A stretch of DNA of 64,000 bases from Claveliimonas ammoniilytica (lineage in GTDB: Bacteria; Bacillota; Clostridia; Lachnospirales; Lachnospiraceae), in contig NZ_JAOQJV010000004.1 in NCBI RefSeq assembly GCF_025567415.1, forward strand, positions 1-64,000, given 5' to 3'. This document shows positions 9,059-17,807 of the stretch, piece by piece. The position numbers and the translations under genes were made by a program. Every line of letters starts with the position of its first letter. The stretch's first letter is position 1. The notes below the pieces were generated by a model. It was given only the letters and a program-made list of their open reading frames with translations. It was not told the origin of the DNA and did no database searches.

Positions 9059-11440
9059 TTATACAAAAGGTCTTGCAACACCTTTAATATTCGCTCTGGA
9101 TCCGCTTCCATATCGAACCGGTGCTACCATTACTTTATTCGGCCATGCCTCAATCACCTGATTATTACCAAGATAAATTGCCACATGGATTACTACGCCG
9201 TTACTGCTCTGGTAGAAAATCAAATCTCCCCGCTGTCTCTGGCTGTACGGCACATGTTTAAACTTAGATGACGCCCACATATTTCTGGACTCATACTCAT
9301 GTCCCGGCTGTGCATGGCTGACCGGATTGATCGGGGATGTATCCAATCCTGCTGCATACAGTGCCTGCATAACCAGACCGCTGCAGTCGACGCCAAGTCC
9401 CGGTGCTCCAGATGCGCCAATCACATAATCATTACCAAGATAATCATATGCCCGCTTGATCATTGCTTCAATGTGCTGATTACGTGTACTGTTTTCATTA
9501 ACACGGATAGGACTCACATATTCACCCCATGATTTCCACTGTGTCTCATCAAATCCCATTGCAAGCCATGTAAGCAGATCTACATTACCGGTCGCTGTCA
9601 GTCCATGCGCTTTCTGGAATTTCTTGACTGCATTTACGACATTATTGCCATAAAAAGCACCGCCCATGCCAACGCCATTTCCAAGTCTCAGTTTCTGGAT
9701 AACCTTACGTACTTTAATACCTTCATATCCATAAGAAAGTGTATAATCACCGCCAGATAACGTAATCTTATCTTTGATCTGATAATACTGTGCAGGATTC
9801 TGATACTTTCTGTATTTGGTCTCTGTGTAATAGCGGCTGTTTGCCAGTGCCGAAGCATCTTTAGATACTAACTTAATCTGAAGAGCTTCCAGACGATAAC
9901 CTATCTTCGTCGAACCGGCAGCCTGTCCGTTCTTCGCCCAGCCAAGCCATCCGTATTTTGCAATATATGTCCGGTAATAAATGTCATAATACTTCGTCAG
10001 ATCTCCTGTCAGAGATATCTTAACAGCTTCTATTCCCTGACTTCCATCTGTGCATCCACTCACTGTGCCATTTGACACTTCATCCTGCCAGCCTGAATCA
10101 GAAAGATATACTGCATATTTGATATCTCCTGCCGGACTTGCATCATCACTATTGTCCAGTGTTATGTTCAGACTTTCCAGTCGTTTTGCCTTGCCGGTTG
10201 TTCCCAGTGTCTCTCCGCTTGCCGCAACACTGCTTTCTCCTGACTCCTGTACAATACCGCTGTAAACCAGCTGTCCTTTTGTCAATCCTCTTACATATTT
10301 AACTCCGCTGGTATCCGGCGTCTGTTCTCCTTCTTTTACCAGCTGGATCCGGATTGCTTCGATACGTTTGCTCAATTCTGTACTTCCGGCAGTCTCACCG
10401 TCTTTTGCGTAACTGCTCCAGCCAATCTTAGCCATATGCACACTGTAATATACACTGTAATGTTCTGCCATCTCTCCAGTCAGCCGTACTTCTACTGCTT
10501 CAATACGTTTGGATGTTCCAACCGTACCGATCTGCTGGCCGTTCTTCTTCCATGCCTGCCAGCCTGTTCCCTGTACAAAAGCCCGGTATTCTATATCTCC
10601 GTCATATTCCTTATCCGGCAGACTGATCTTCAATGCTTCCAGGCGCTTTCCCTTTCCGGTTACTCCGCCATTTGCATTATCATACACCTTTGCCAGCCAT
10701 CCATAAGACTGTGAATGTGCCTGATATGCAATCTTTCTGGTTACATAGCTGTTACTTTCACTTCCCGGTGCCGGATCTCCTTTTTTAACCAGACAGATCT
10801 GGATCGCTTCCATACGTTTACCGTAGGTTGCACTTCCTGATCTTTCATCATTCTTTGCCCATCCAAGCCATCCATAACTCTGAATATGCGTCCTGTAATA
10901 TACATCATATTTATCTGCCAGTTCTCCGGTAAGACGTATCTTTACCGCCTCTACTCTGAGCCTTCTTCCTGAAGTACCTGACAGCTGTCCATTGCTTACA
11001 TATGGCTGCCATCCTATACTCTGCACGTGTGCTGCGTATTCGATTCCGCCCTGTCCCTCCGGAACATTTTCCAGATTGATCTTAATGCCTTCCATCCGGA
11101 GCGAACGTCCTGATGTACCGGCAAGCGCACCATCTTTTACACTTTTCTGCCATCCTATACTCTGTACATGCGCTGAATAAGAAACAGACGGTACCATCTC
11201 TTCTGCATCCTGTTCCTCTTCAGCAGGAGTATTGTCCGTATTTCCTGACACGCTATCCGGCTCTTTAACCTCCGGCTGCTGTTCATCTCCAGATTCTGAA
11301 TCCGCATCGTCCACTGAAGGATCGCCCTGAGTCTCCTCCTGTACTTGTGTAACTTCACTTGCTTTACTCTGTATTCCCGGCATCCAGCAGCCCGCACATA
11401 ACGCTGCTATCAGCACTACAACAGCAATCTTCTTTTTCAT
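9059..11440 (-). CDS. Secreted NlpC/P60 peptidoglycan endopeptidase with nine ChW repeats
   Basis: This 793-residue secreted protein has a signal peptide, an acidic linker (about 30-85), nine ChW repeats (about 85-545), a PG_binding_1-like segment (about 560-640) and a C-terminal NlpC/P60 domain (about 665-793). The Cys is in VDCSGL and the His in VIHVAIYL. NlpC/P60 enzymes cut stem-peptide bonds. I chose ATG 11440, with GGAGG 8 nt upstream; the frame is open further but without a ribosome site. CAGC near residue 17 resembles a lipobox but lacks Leu at -3, so ordinary secretion is likelier. The gene is first in the cluster and carries the best promoter. Its repeat block is the closest relative of that in the L,D-transpeptidase. 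Confidence 0.9.
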   Translation of the reverse strand: MKKKIAVVVLIAALCAGCWMPGIQSKASEVTQVQEETQGDPSVDDADSESGDEQQPEVKEPDSVSGNTDNTPAEEEQDAEEMVPSVSYSAHVQSIGWQKSVKDGALAGTSGRSLRMEGIKINLENVPEGQGGIEYAAHVQSIGWQPYVSNGQLSGTSGRRLRVEAVKIRLTGELADKYDVYYRTHIQSYGWLGWAKNDERSGSATYGKRMEAIQICLVKKGDPAPGSESNSYVTRKIAYQAHSQSYGWLAKVYDNANGGVTGKGKRLEALKISLPDKEYDGDIEYRAFVQGTGWQAWKKNGQQIGTVGTSKRIEAVEVRLTGEMAEHYSVYYSVHMAKIGWSSYAKDGETAGSTELSKRIEAIRIQLVKEGEQTPDTSGVKYVRGLTKGQLVYSGIVQESGESSVAASGETLGTTGKAKRLESLNITLDNSDDASPAGDIKYAVYLSDSGWQDEVSNGTVSGCTDGSQGIEAVKISLTGDLTKYYDIYYRTYIAKYGWLGWAKNGQAAGSTKIGYRLEALQIKLVSKDASALANSRYYTETKYRKYQNPAQYYQIKDKITLSGGDYTLSYGYEGIKVRKVIQKLRLGNGVGMGGAFYGNNVVNAVKKFQKAHGLTATGNVDLLTWLAMGFDETQWKSWGEYVSPIRVNENSTRNQHIEAMIKRAYDYLGNDYVIGASGAPGLGVDCSGLVMQALYAAGLDTSPINPVSHAQPGHEYESRNMWASSKFKHVPYSQRQRGDLIFYQSSNGVVIHVAIYLGNNQVIEAWPNKVMVAPVRYGSGSRANIKGVARPFV

Positions 11441-11483
11441 TATACTTACCTCCGCATATAGTACACGCAATTTTACATATCTC

Positions 11484-11512
11484 ATTATAGCTATTATAGC
11501 TGAATTTTTCAA
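11484..11512 (-). promoter_or_regulatory. Sigma-A promoter of the ChW cell-wall gene cluster
   Basis: On the minus strand TTGAAA (11507-11512), a 17-nt spacer and a perfect TATAAT (11484-11489) lie 44 bp upstream of the NlpC/P60 start. It faces away from the acyltransferase promoter. Confidence 0.75.
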
Positions 11513-11527
11513 TGAAAAAGGCCGGAT

Positions 11528-11556
11528 TTGCCTGTTAAGTAAAACAATGCTATACT
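11528..11556 (+). promoter_or_regulatory. Sigma-A promoter of the acyltransferase gene
   Basis: On the plus strand TTGCCT (11528-11533), a 17-nt spacer and TATACT (11551-11556) lie 43 bp upstream of the chosen ATG. It is divergent from the ChW cluster promoter, 15 bp away. Confidence 0.6.
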
Positions 11557-11599
11557 TTTATTACAATTTGTGCTATCTGATGGCAGAATGGAGATTCTT

Positions 11600-12616
11600 A
11601 TGAACAAAAAAATATTTACGTGGAATTTACTAAGCATTTACCGGACCGAATTAATGGGATGTTCAATCCTTGGAATCATACTCTTTCATTGGTCTGAAAA
11701 CTGTTCAAACCATGGAATCCCGCTAACCGGTTTCCTAAAACTCTTTTCTCTTGGCAATCGCTTTGTAGATGTATTTTTAATCCTGTCTGGAATAGGCCTG
11801 TACTATTCTTATCGAAAAAATGAAGATACTAAAAATTTCTATATTCGAAGAATGTTCAACATCCTGCCTTCTTACTGCATCATAGCAATGCCGTACTGGA
11901 TCTATTACGATCTGATCTTCAGCACCAGGACATGGATGAATGTACTTCTGGACTTTTCCTTTATTTCTTTTGTTACAGAAGCGTGCCGCCGTTTTTGGTT
12001 TATCGGACTGATCATAGTATTATACCTTTTATTCCCGGCATTCTACAAAATAATCTATCACTGGAAGAACCGCTGGATCGGAACTGCATTATCATTTGCC
12101 GTATATCTTATTTTTGCTGCAGGCTTGTGGAAAACAGCACCATCGGTTTACTCAAATATAGAGATAGCACTGGGACGTATTCCCTGCTTTATTCTTGGTA
12201 TATTTTTAGGAGAGAAAGTGTATAACAAACAGCACATAACTAAAAAACCTCTCGCAGCTGCTTATGCAGGTCTTTTATCAAGCACTGCCCTGATAAAATT
12301 TTGCCGCCTGCCATTTTTGACAAATGTAGCAGATCGAAGTATCGAAGGAATCTTTTATGCATTATCTTTTCTCTTAATATTGATTACTCTGCTGGCTTTT
12401 ATTGAAAACTTAAAAATATACAGCGTTATCAAAATTCTGCTGTGTGTTCCCGGCAGGATGACTATGGAAATCTACCTGCTGCATGTTGCTTTTAGAAGTA
12501 TTTTCGACTACCCGGCTGATTTCACTAATTATCATCTTTTAATCGCAGCATCCATACTGCTGGCATTTCCTATACACAAAGCCGGAAAGGCCGTCTCGCA
12601 GTTCTTCCGTTCATAA
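11600..12616 (+). CDS. Acyltransferase 3-family integral membrane protein
   Basis: This 338-residue polytopic membrane protein has about ten hydrophobic helices. Its layout resembles acyltransferase family 3 (OafA/YrhL-type), whose members O-acetylate surface sugars, peptidoglycan or teichoic acids. The N-terminal ILFHW and FVDVFLILSGIGLYYSY segments match the family pattern of an early His followed by a VDxFFxLSG-like motif. I chose ATG 11600, with GGAGA 5 nt upstream. It stands alone on the plus strand next to the cell-wall enzymes, so a role in modifying the cell envelope is plausible, but the substrate cannot be told. Confidence 0.75.
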   Translation: MNKKIFTWNLLSIYRTELMGCSILGIILFHWSENCSNHGIPLTGFLKLFSLGNRFVDVFLILSGIGLYYSYRKNEDTKNFYIRRMFNILPSYCIIAMPYWIYYDLIFSTRTWMNVLLDFSFISFVTEACRRFWFIGLIIVLYLLFPAFYKIIYHWKNRWIGTALSFAVYLIFAAGLWKTAPSVYSNIEIALGRIPCFILGIFLGEKVYNKQHITKKPLAAAYAGLLSSTALIKFCRLPFLTNVADRSIEGIFYALSFLLILITLLAFIENLKIYSVIKILLCVPGRMTMEIYLLHVAFRSIFDYPADFTNYHLLIAASILLAFPIHKAGKAVSQFFRS

Positions 12617-12623
12617 AGAAAAA

Positions 12624-12649
12624 GGCTTTGACACTTCCGCGTCAAAGCC
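12624..12649 (-). terminator. Rho-independent terminator after the nucleotidyltransferase gene
   Basis: A 9-bp stem GGCTTTGAC/GTCAAAGCC with an 8-nt loop is followed on the minus strand by TTTTTC. The plus side has no good T-run, so it mainly ends the long minus-strand operon. It sits between convergent genes. Confidence 0.85.
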
Positions 12650-12665
12650 CTCATTCCTTCTTCAC

Positions 12666-13580
12666 TTAAAACAACTTCTCCGAATACACTCCGTCTTTAA
12701 TCAGCTTCTGGATAGCCGCCACAACATCCGGCTTATCTTCTTTATAGGTTACACCGAACCACTCATCATGTGACTTTCGCACCTCGACTCTCATCTTGCC
12801 TTCTTTCAGCAGATCGCCGATGATCGTCGGCAGAAGGTATTCGCCCTTCAGATTCTCCGGATCCAACTTCTCCAGAAATTCATCAAACCCCTTATCCAAC
12901 ACCTCAAAGAACTTCGGTGATAATCCCCACATGTTCATAGAGACTTCTGATTCCACATCGATTGGCACTGCTCCGTCCTCTGTCTGCACTGCCGCACCTT
13001 CAGCGGTCTTGACAATATTGGATGTCTCTACGATCTCAGACAGCATGCGGTGTTCATCTACCTTGCACACGCCACGGGTTACACCGCCATTATCGCTCAA
13101 AGTATTCTTCAGCACGAAACCTACCATACACGCTTCATACGCATTATCATCTTTTCTTCCTGTCAGATATGCATATGCTTCTCTGTAAGCTTCCTTGCCG
13201 TAATAATCGTCTGCATTGATTACCAGAAATGGCTCATCTACCACATCTTTACAGCACAGGATTGCCTGACCGGTTCCCCACGGCTTCTTTCTTCCTTCTG
13301 TCTTCTTCTGGAAACGCTCCGGGATATCATTCAGTTCCTGATAAGCGTATTCTACTTCTACCAGCTTCTCCATGCGTCTGCCGATGATCTCTTTAAAATC
13401 CTTGTCCAGATCTTTACGGATTACGAATACAACCTTATTAAATCCCGCCTCCAGCGCATCATGAATGGAATAATCCATAATGATCTCACCGTTTGGTCCT
13501 ACTGCCTCCAGCTGTTTGATACCGCCGCCAAACCGACTTCCGATTCCTGCTGCCATGACGACCAGTGTTACTTTACTCAT
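12666..13580 (-). CDS. Sugar-phosphate nucleotidyltransferase family protein
   Basis: This 304-residue protein has an N-terminal NTP-binding signature AAGIGSRFGGGIKQL, typical of the NTP_transferase fold that joins a sugar-1-phosphate to a nucleotide. The VINADDYYG segment supplies the metal-binding Asp residues. It resembles UDP-sugar pyrophosphorylase-like proteins, but I cannot assign the sugar or nucleotide. It is the last gene of a long operon, 21 bp after the HPr gene, with AGAGAGG before the ATG and a strong terminator behind it. Its place next to cdaA-cdaR, where glmM often stands, hints at a role in envelope precursors. Confidence 0.8.
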   Translation of the reverse strand: MSKVTLVVMAAGIGSRFGGGIKQLEAVGPNGEIIMDYSIHDALEAGFNKVVFVIRKDLDKDFKEIIGRRMEKLVEVEYAYQELNDIPERFQKKTEGRKKPWGTGQAILCCKDVVDEPFLVINADDYYGKEAYREAYAYLTGRKDDNAYEACMVGFVLKNTLSDNGGVTRGVCKVDEHRMLSEIVETSNIVKTAEGAAVQTEDGAVPIDVESEVSMNMWGLSPKFFEVLDKGFDEFLEKLDPENLKGEYLLPTIIGDLLKEGKMRVEVRKSHDEWFGVTYKEDKPDVVAAIQKLIKDGVYSEKLF

Positions 13581-13601
13581 TTGTACCTCTCTTTGTCTGG
13601 T

Positions 13602-13865
13602 TTATTCTCCCAGACCATCTTCAATTGCTTTTACCATTGCTTCCATTGCTTCTTTTTCATCCGGTCCCTCACACTCGAGCACGATTTCATCTCCGCTTTT
13701 AATGCATGCGCCAAGTACACTGAGTACACTTTTTGCGTTAGCCATCGTATTGTCATAACGAAATCTGACACTGCATTCAAACTCAGATGCTTTGTTGCAG
13801 AAGATTCCGGCCGGACGCATATGAAGTCCCGTAGGATTGGTGATCTTTACTTTTTTTGTAATCAT
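13602..13865 (-). CDS. HPr-family phosphocarrier protein
   Basis: This 87-residue protein has the active-site context GLHMRPAG, whose His accepts phosphate from enzyme I. The NAKSVLSVLG segment carries the regulatory serine equivalent to Ser46, the target of HPr kinase in Firmicutes. HPr feeds phosphate to PTS IIA proteins such as those at 44784-46065. It follows cdaR by 4 bp, and its GGAGG ribosome site lies inside the end of cdaR, suggesting coupled translation. It could be the main HPr or a Crh-like paralogue; the active-site His argues against Crh. Confidence 0.9.
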   Translation of the reverse strand: MITKKVKITNPTGLHMRPAGIFCNKASEFECSVRFRYDNTMANAKSVLSVLGACIKSGDEIVLECEGPDEKEAMEAMVKAIEDGLGE

Positions 13866-13869
13866 ACTT

Positions 13870-15126
13870 TTAATTTCCTCCGCTATCTTTCTCTTCCAGC
13901 ACGAGTTCTACTTCAACATCTTCTGTCAGCGTACATCCATCCGGCAGCTTAAACTGTACTGGCACTTTATAGGTTCCTGCTTTTGTATATTCAGCCAGAT
14001 CAATGATTGCAATCTGCTCAATGTTCAGAGTATCCAACTGTTCCTTTGATCCTTTTACATGTACTTCCAGATTATCCGTTTTGTTATAACTCATACGCAG
14101 GTTCTCATCCAGATTTTTCACTGTAATAGATCCAACCGGAAGCTCATAGTTCTTGGTTCCGTCTTTTTCCAGTGTTACTGTAATAATCACCGAACTTGCG
14201 TTACTGTCTGCCAGTTCGATATCTTCTGGCAGATATTTGCTAATATCTATCGTGTAATCTGTGCGGGAATCAATGGCTTCACCACTGAATTCTTCCGCAG
14301 GAATATCTATACTCTTAACCTTTGCCAAAGCATCTTCCGGTCCCGCAATCTCTATCTCTTCCGGAGCCAGCTTCACATTGGAAATGGAATATCCTTCTTT
14401 TACTTCAATTTCCGATGTATCCGCCTCCACAGGTACTGTCGTTGTCCGATACAGCGTTACCGATACACTCACACCTACATTACCCAGGTTGTTTGCCAGC
14501 CTTGACTGGTCGATCACGTTATTGTTCTCATCGTACAATACCAGCGCAGAATCCAGCACGGTATTCTCTGAGAGTCCGGACACATTAACTTCAGCCTCTA
14601 CCTTACTGATCTTTTCCACCAGAGACTTTGGTCCGTTGATCGTTACCGTCTCCGGATCAGCTGTCAGCTTGCCGAGCACATAACCACTTCGTACCTGACC
14701 GCTTGCCACTGGTGTAATATATGTGGTCTTGCTTACATTATCCTCGATCTGTATCTGCAGATTACGCGGACTTGCCGTTGCTTCACAGCTGCCCTCATAT
14801 CCATTTACCGTTACTTCCAATGGAATCTGTGTATTCAGATACATTTCCTTAATATCTGCTGTAACAACAATGTCGCTTGCCTTAATCTTACTCAGCGTCC
14901 GACGTTTTGCCGAAACTACTACGCTTACATTCTGCGTGTCGTCTACGATCTGATAAGTCTTATTCTGTTCCGTCAATATCTCGGAGTGTTCTACTGTAAC
15001 CGGTATGTTCGTAAATGTCTTAGTCATTACCGGATCGTCAATATTGACCACTATCAGCCACAGCATAAATGCAAACAGGAAGGCTAACAGCTTCAGGCTA
15101 AAATTATTTTTCAGCTTTTTTATCAT
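13870..15126 (-). CDS. cdaR: CdaR (YbbR-domain) regulator of diadenylate cyclase
   Basis: This 418-residue protein has one N-terminal membrane helix (about 12-30) and an extracellular part made of four YbbR-like beta repeats. CdaR binds CdaA and modulates c-di-AMP synthesis. The frame begins with three Met codons; ATG 15126 has the best spacing (7 nt) to its GGAAGG site. The gene overlaps the 3' end of cdaA by 23 bp, so the pair is translationally linked. In many Firmicutes glmM follows, but here an HPr gene does. Confidence 0.9.
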   Translation of the reverse strand: MIKKLKNNFSLKLLAFLFAFMLWLIVVNIDDPVMTKTFTNIPVTVEHSEILTEQNKTYQIVDDTQNVSVVVSAKRRTLSKIKASDIVVTADIKEMYLNTQIPLEVTVNGYEGSCEATASPRNLQIQIEDNVSKTTYITPVASGQVRSGYVLGKLTADPETVTINGPKSLVEKISKVEAEVNVSGLSENTVLDSALVLYDENNNVIDQSRLANNLGNVGVSVSVTLYRTTTVPVEADTSEIEVKEGYSISNVKLAPEEIEIAGPEDALAKVKSIDIPAEEFSGEAIDSRTDYTIDISKYLPEDIELADSNASSVIITVTLEKDGTKNYELPVGSITVKNLDENLRMSYNKTDNLEVHVKGSKEQLDTLNIEQIAIIDLAEYTKAGTYKVPVQFKLPDGCTLTEDVEVELVLEEKDSGGN

Positions 15127-15997
15127 CATCATGCCTTCCTTTCTTCAGTTTTTCTACCAGAATGTTCGCCGGGTTCTTAGAATGCTTCCGTTGCTGGATT
15201 GCATGGAAGCGCTCTCTCAGTTCTGCTTCCGTCAGGTTTCTGGAAAGTCTGCCGCCCTGTGCTACAGATACTCCTCCGGTCTCCTCAGATACCACTACGA
15301 TCATGGCATCACTGACTTCACTCATACCGACTGCCGCACGGTGTCTGGTTCCCAGATCCTTGCTCAGTTCCATGTTATCAGACAATGGCAGGTAACAGGT
15401 TGCCGCCACGATCCTGTCGTTCCGCACGATAATAGCTCCGTCATGAAGCGGAGTATTATGCTCAAATATATTGATCAGTACTTGGCTGGAGATCAGACAA
15501 TCCATCTGAATACCGGTACTCTCATATTCTGTCAGCTGGATCAGCTGCTCTACTACGATCAGTGCTCCTGTTTTTACTTTGCTCATGGAAAATACAGCAC
15601 GCACGATACCGTCAACTGTCTCATCACTGAACCGTACTCGTTCTTTGGAATCAAACGGAAGCATGGATGTCAGCATCTGTTTTTCGCCCAGCTTCTCCAG
15701 ACCTCGCCGGAGTTCTGGTTGAAAAACGACCACTGCCGCCACAGCCATAACTGCTGCTGCTTCTTTTGCCAGCCACAGGATCGTATGCATCTGTAAAATG
15801 GCTGCCATCAGTATGAATCCCGCAAGTGCCAGAATGCCACGCATCAGCATCCACGCCTTGGTATTCTTGATCCATACCATAATCTGATAGATCAGAAATG
15901 TAATGATCAAGATTTCCAGAATGTCCGTGAAACGCAATTCCGGAAAATAAATGCCTTTTACATATTGTTCAAAAAACTGCGATATTCTCTGCGCCAT
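15104..15997 (-). CDS. cdaA: Diadenylate cyclase CdaA (c-di-AMP synthase)
   Basis: This membrane enzyme joins two ATP into c-di-AMP, an essential second messenger for osmolyte transport and cell-wall balance. The 297 residues contain three N-terminal membrane helices (about 25-95) and a DAC domain with the DGA motif (HDGAIIV) and the RHR motif (GTRHRAAVG). Both are intact, so it should be active. It is followed by cdaR with overlap and preceded, 60 bp upstream, by two membrane proteins of unknown function. Confidence 0.95.
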   Translation of the reverse strand: MAQRISQFFEQYVKGIYFPELRFTDILEILIITFLIYQIMVWIKNTKAWMLMRGILALAGFILMAAILQMHTILWLAKEAAAVMAVAAVVVFQPELRRGLEKLGEKQMLTSMLPFDSKERVRFSDETVDGIVRAVFSMSKVKTGALIVVEQLIQLTEYESTGIQMDCLISSQVLINIFEHNTPLHDGAIIVRNDRIVAATCYLPLSDNMELSKDLGTRHRAAVGMSEVSDAMIVVVSEETGGVSVAQGGRLSRNLTEAELRERFHAIQQRKHSKNPANILVEKLKKGRHDDDKKAEK

Positions 15998-16057
15998 TCT
16001 GTCACCTCCCCATTCTTCTGAACTTGTTGTCTGCCTGTGCTACTTCTTTTATATCTT

Positions 16058-17326
16058 TTATTTATTATCTTTATTCAGATTCAATTCTTTCTCGAGACTC
16101 CGTGTCAGAAGCAGATGCTCAGTATCCGCATCGGATAACTGTCTCTTCTGTGGAGACGGTTTTCTCTTAACTGCTGCCTTCTTTGGATTCGGCTGCTGTC
16201 TGTCCACTGTCTTTCTTGGTTTTGCCTGCTTACGTTCCTGTCCTGCCTGCTGTTTCTTAGCATGTCTGACTGGTTCCTGTGCCGCATGACTTGGAGTTTC
16301 TTTTCTCACATGCTTCTTCGCAGCATCTTTCTGTGCATGCTGCTGTGTCTTCTTACGCAGTTCCTTTGCATCAATCACTTCTGTCTCAGAAGGATATTCT
16401 TCACGCTTGTTGATCTGCTGTACTGTCTTCTCTGGAACAGTTACTCCCACTTTCGGAACTGCTTTTACATAGTAATAATACTCATCATCTTCAAACTGCA
16501 GGGATTCGCATTTGCTGTAATCTACTGCAAAGAATATAATTTCCAGAACCAGTCCGGTCACTACCGCTACAACTGCCCCTACGAACAGTGTTGTTGTAGA
16601 AATCTTTACACCCAGTACAGAGCCGCCTGCTGCTGCCACGATCAGATACGCCAATGCCCCAGCCACGCTTGCGGCTTTCCACGCATGTGCCATCGCTGCA
16701 CGACGAATGGTATATACCAGTATGATACAGATTATGCCGGCGATCACCATCAGCCACATTTCTTTGCTGGAAACTGCCTGTTTGGCAAATTTGATCATAT
16801 CATTTACAAAGCTGCTACTCTTTGCAGCCTGAATTGCCGCTGCTGACTTTTTCACCTGGTGAATCATATAATACGCAATCGTTCCAAGTGCTGCCGGAAC
16901 TGCATATGCCGGTGTGCCAAGCAGACCTAATGCCACCAATGCAGCTGCCGGAACCTTAGCAATATATGCTGTCACTACTACTAATATCACGATCGCTGTC
17001 TTTGGTGCGAATCGAAGATAGAATACATACATGATCACAAACAGAAGCGCTGTCACGATCAGCATGCCCAGGGATACGCTATAGACATGTGCCATCGTCA
17101 GTACCGCTCCTGCTATCAGTGTGAAGATCGGTGGCAGAAAAGCGCATATCACAGCCAGCCCCAATGCAACTACCGGATTCGCCAGCATATGCATATAACC
17201 TATCTCCCGATTAATCATAAAGAACGCCACAAACGCCAGTACAAAGCGTACCACCTTATCTATGTATGTCGAATACTGTGCATAGACATTCTGTAATTTC
17301 CCTTTCAGTTCTAATACGCTTTCCAT
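16058..17326 (-). CDS. Polytopic membrane protein with a long basic tail, function unknown
   Basis: This 422-residue protein has about nine or ten hydrophobic segments between residues 25 and 285. A cytoplasmic-looking tail (about 330-422) is very rich in Lys, Arg and Gln. The membrane part is Ala/Val/Gly-rich with no motif I can name. It is preceded at 2 bp by a small membrane protein gene and followed at 60 bp by cdaA, so all three are probably co-transcribed. I recognise no family. It may be a partner or effector of the c-di-AMP system or a cell-envelope factor, but that is inference from position only. Confidence 0.8.
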   Translation of the reverse strand: MESVLELKGKLQNVYAQYSTYIDKVVRFVLAFVAFFMINREIGYMHMLANPVVALGLAVICAFLPPIFTLIAGAVLTMAHVYSVSLGMLIVTALLFVIMYVFYLRFAPKTAIVILVVVTAYIAKVPAAALVALGLLGTPAYAVPAALGTIAYYMIHQVKKSAAAIQAAKSSSFVNDMIKFAKQAVSSKEMWLMVIAGIICIILVYTIRRAAMAHAWKAASVAGALAYLIVAAAGGSVLGVKISTTTLFVGAVVAVVTGLVLEIIFFAVDYSKCESLQFEDDEYYYYVKAVPKVGVTVPEKTVQQINKREEYPSETEVIDAKELRKKTQQHAQKDAAKKHVRKETPSHAAQEPVRHAKKQQAGQERKQAKPRKTVDRQQPNPKKAAVKRKPSPQKRQLSDADTEHLLLTRSLEKELNLNKDNK

Positions 17327-17328
17327 AA

Positions 17329-17739
17329 CTATCTGTTCTCCTTCTTCATATCTTTCTTCTTATATAAATTGAGAAGTCTGGCAAGATCATGATTATATAA
17401 CTTCACTCTCGCCCTTGCCTCTTTGTGTCGGTTATTGCAGGTAACATGCGTATATACTGCATATGCAATTATAATTGCCAGATACGCTGCTACAATCGCA
17501 ATTGCTGTAACAATGATCATGCCGACAGACATCTTTTCCATCAACTTATCAAACACACTGATTCCCAGAAGTACAACCAGACATACATATCCTATCGTTA
17601 CCCACAAAATAGTCGCCAGCGTATGCAGACTGGTATAGTCTTTTCTATAGTAAGCGCTGACCTTCAGATCCTCTCTCCCCTGCTGTTCCTCATAGAGAGC
17701 CATTCTTGTCATCAGCTTGACTTTTCTCTCATCTAACAT
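17329..17739 (-). CDS. Small two-helix membrane protein, function unknown
   Basis: This 136-residue protein has a charged N-terminus, two hydrophobic helices (about 40-62 and 72-97) and a basic cytoplasmic end. It is likely a partner of the larger membrane protein, whose start codon lies 2 bp after its stop. I recognise no conserved motif. It is conserved-looking rather than spurious: the frame is open, the order fits the operon and it has no competing gene. Confidence 0.75.
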   Translation of the reverse strand: MLDERKVKLMTRMALYEEQQGREDLKVSAYYRKDYTSLHTLATILWVTIGYVCLVVLLGISVFDKLMEKMSVGMIIVTAIAIVAAYLAIIIAYAVYTHVTCNNRHKEARARVKLYNHDLARLLNLYKKKDMKKENR

Positions 17740-17807
17740 TCTGCACCTCGTTATCTCTACACTTAGTTATTATTATTTCTAAACATTATTATTCAGTATA
17801 CCAAATA

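Noticed and set aside
11380..11440. Lipoprotein signal in the NlpC/P60 protein
   Set aside because: The CAGC sequence has Cys instead of Leu at -3, and a normal cleavage site (SKAS) follows, so ordinary secretion is more likely.
13050..13952. A 300-codon plus-strand frame opposite the nucleotidyltransferase and HPr genes
   Set aside because: It spans two well supported minus-strand genes and shows shadow-type composition.
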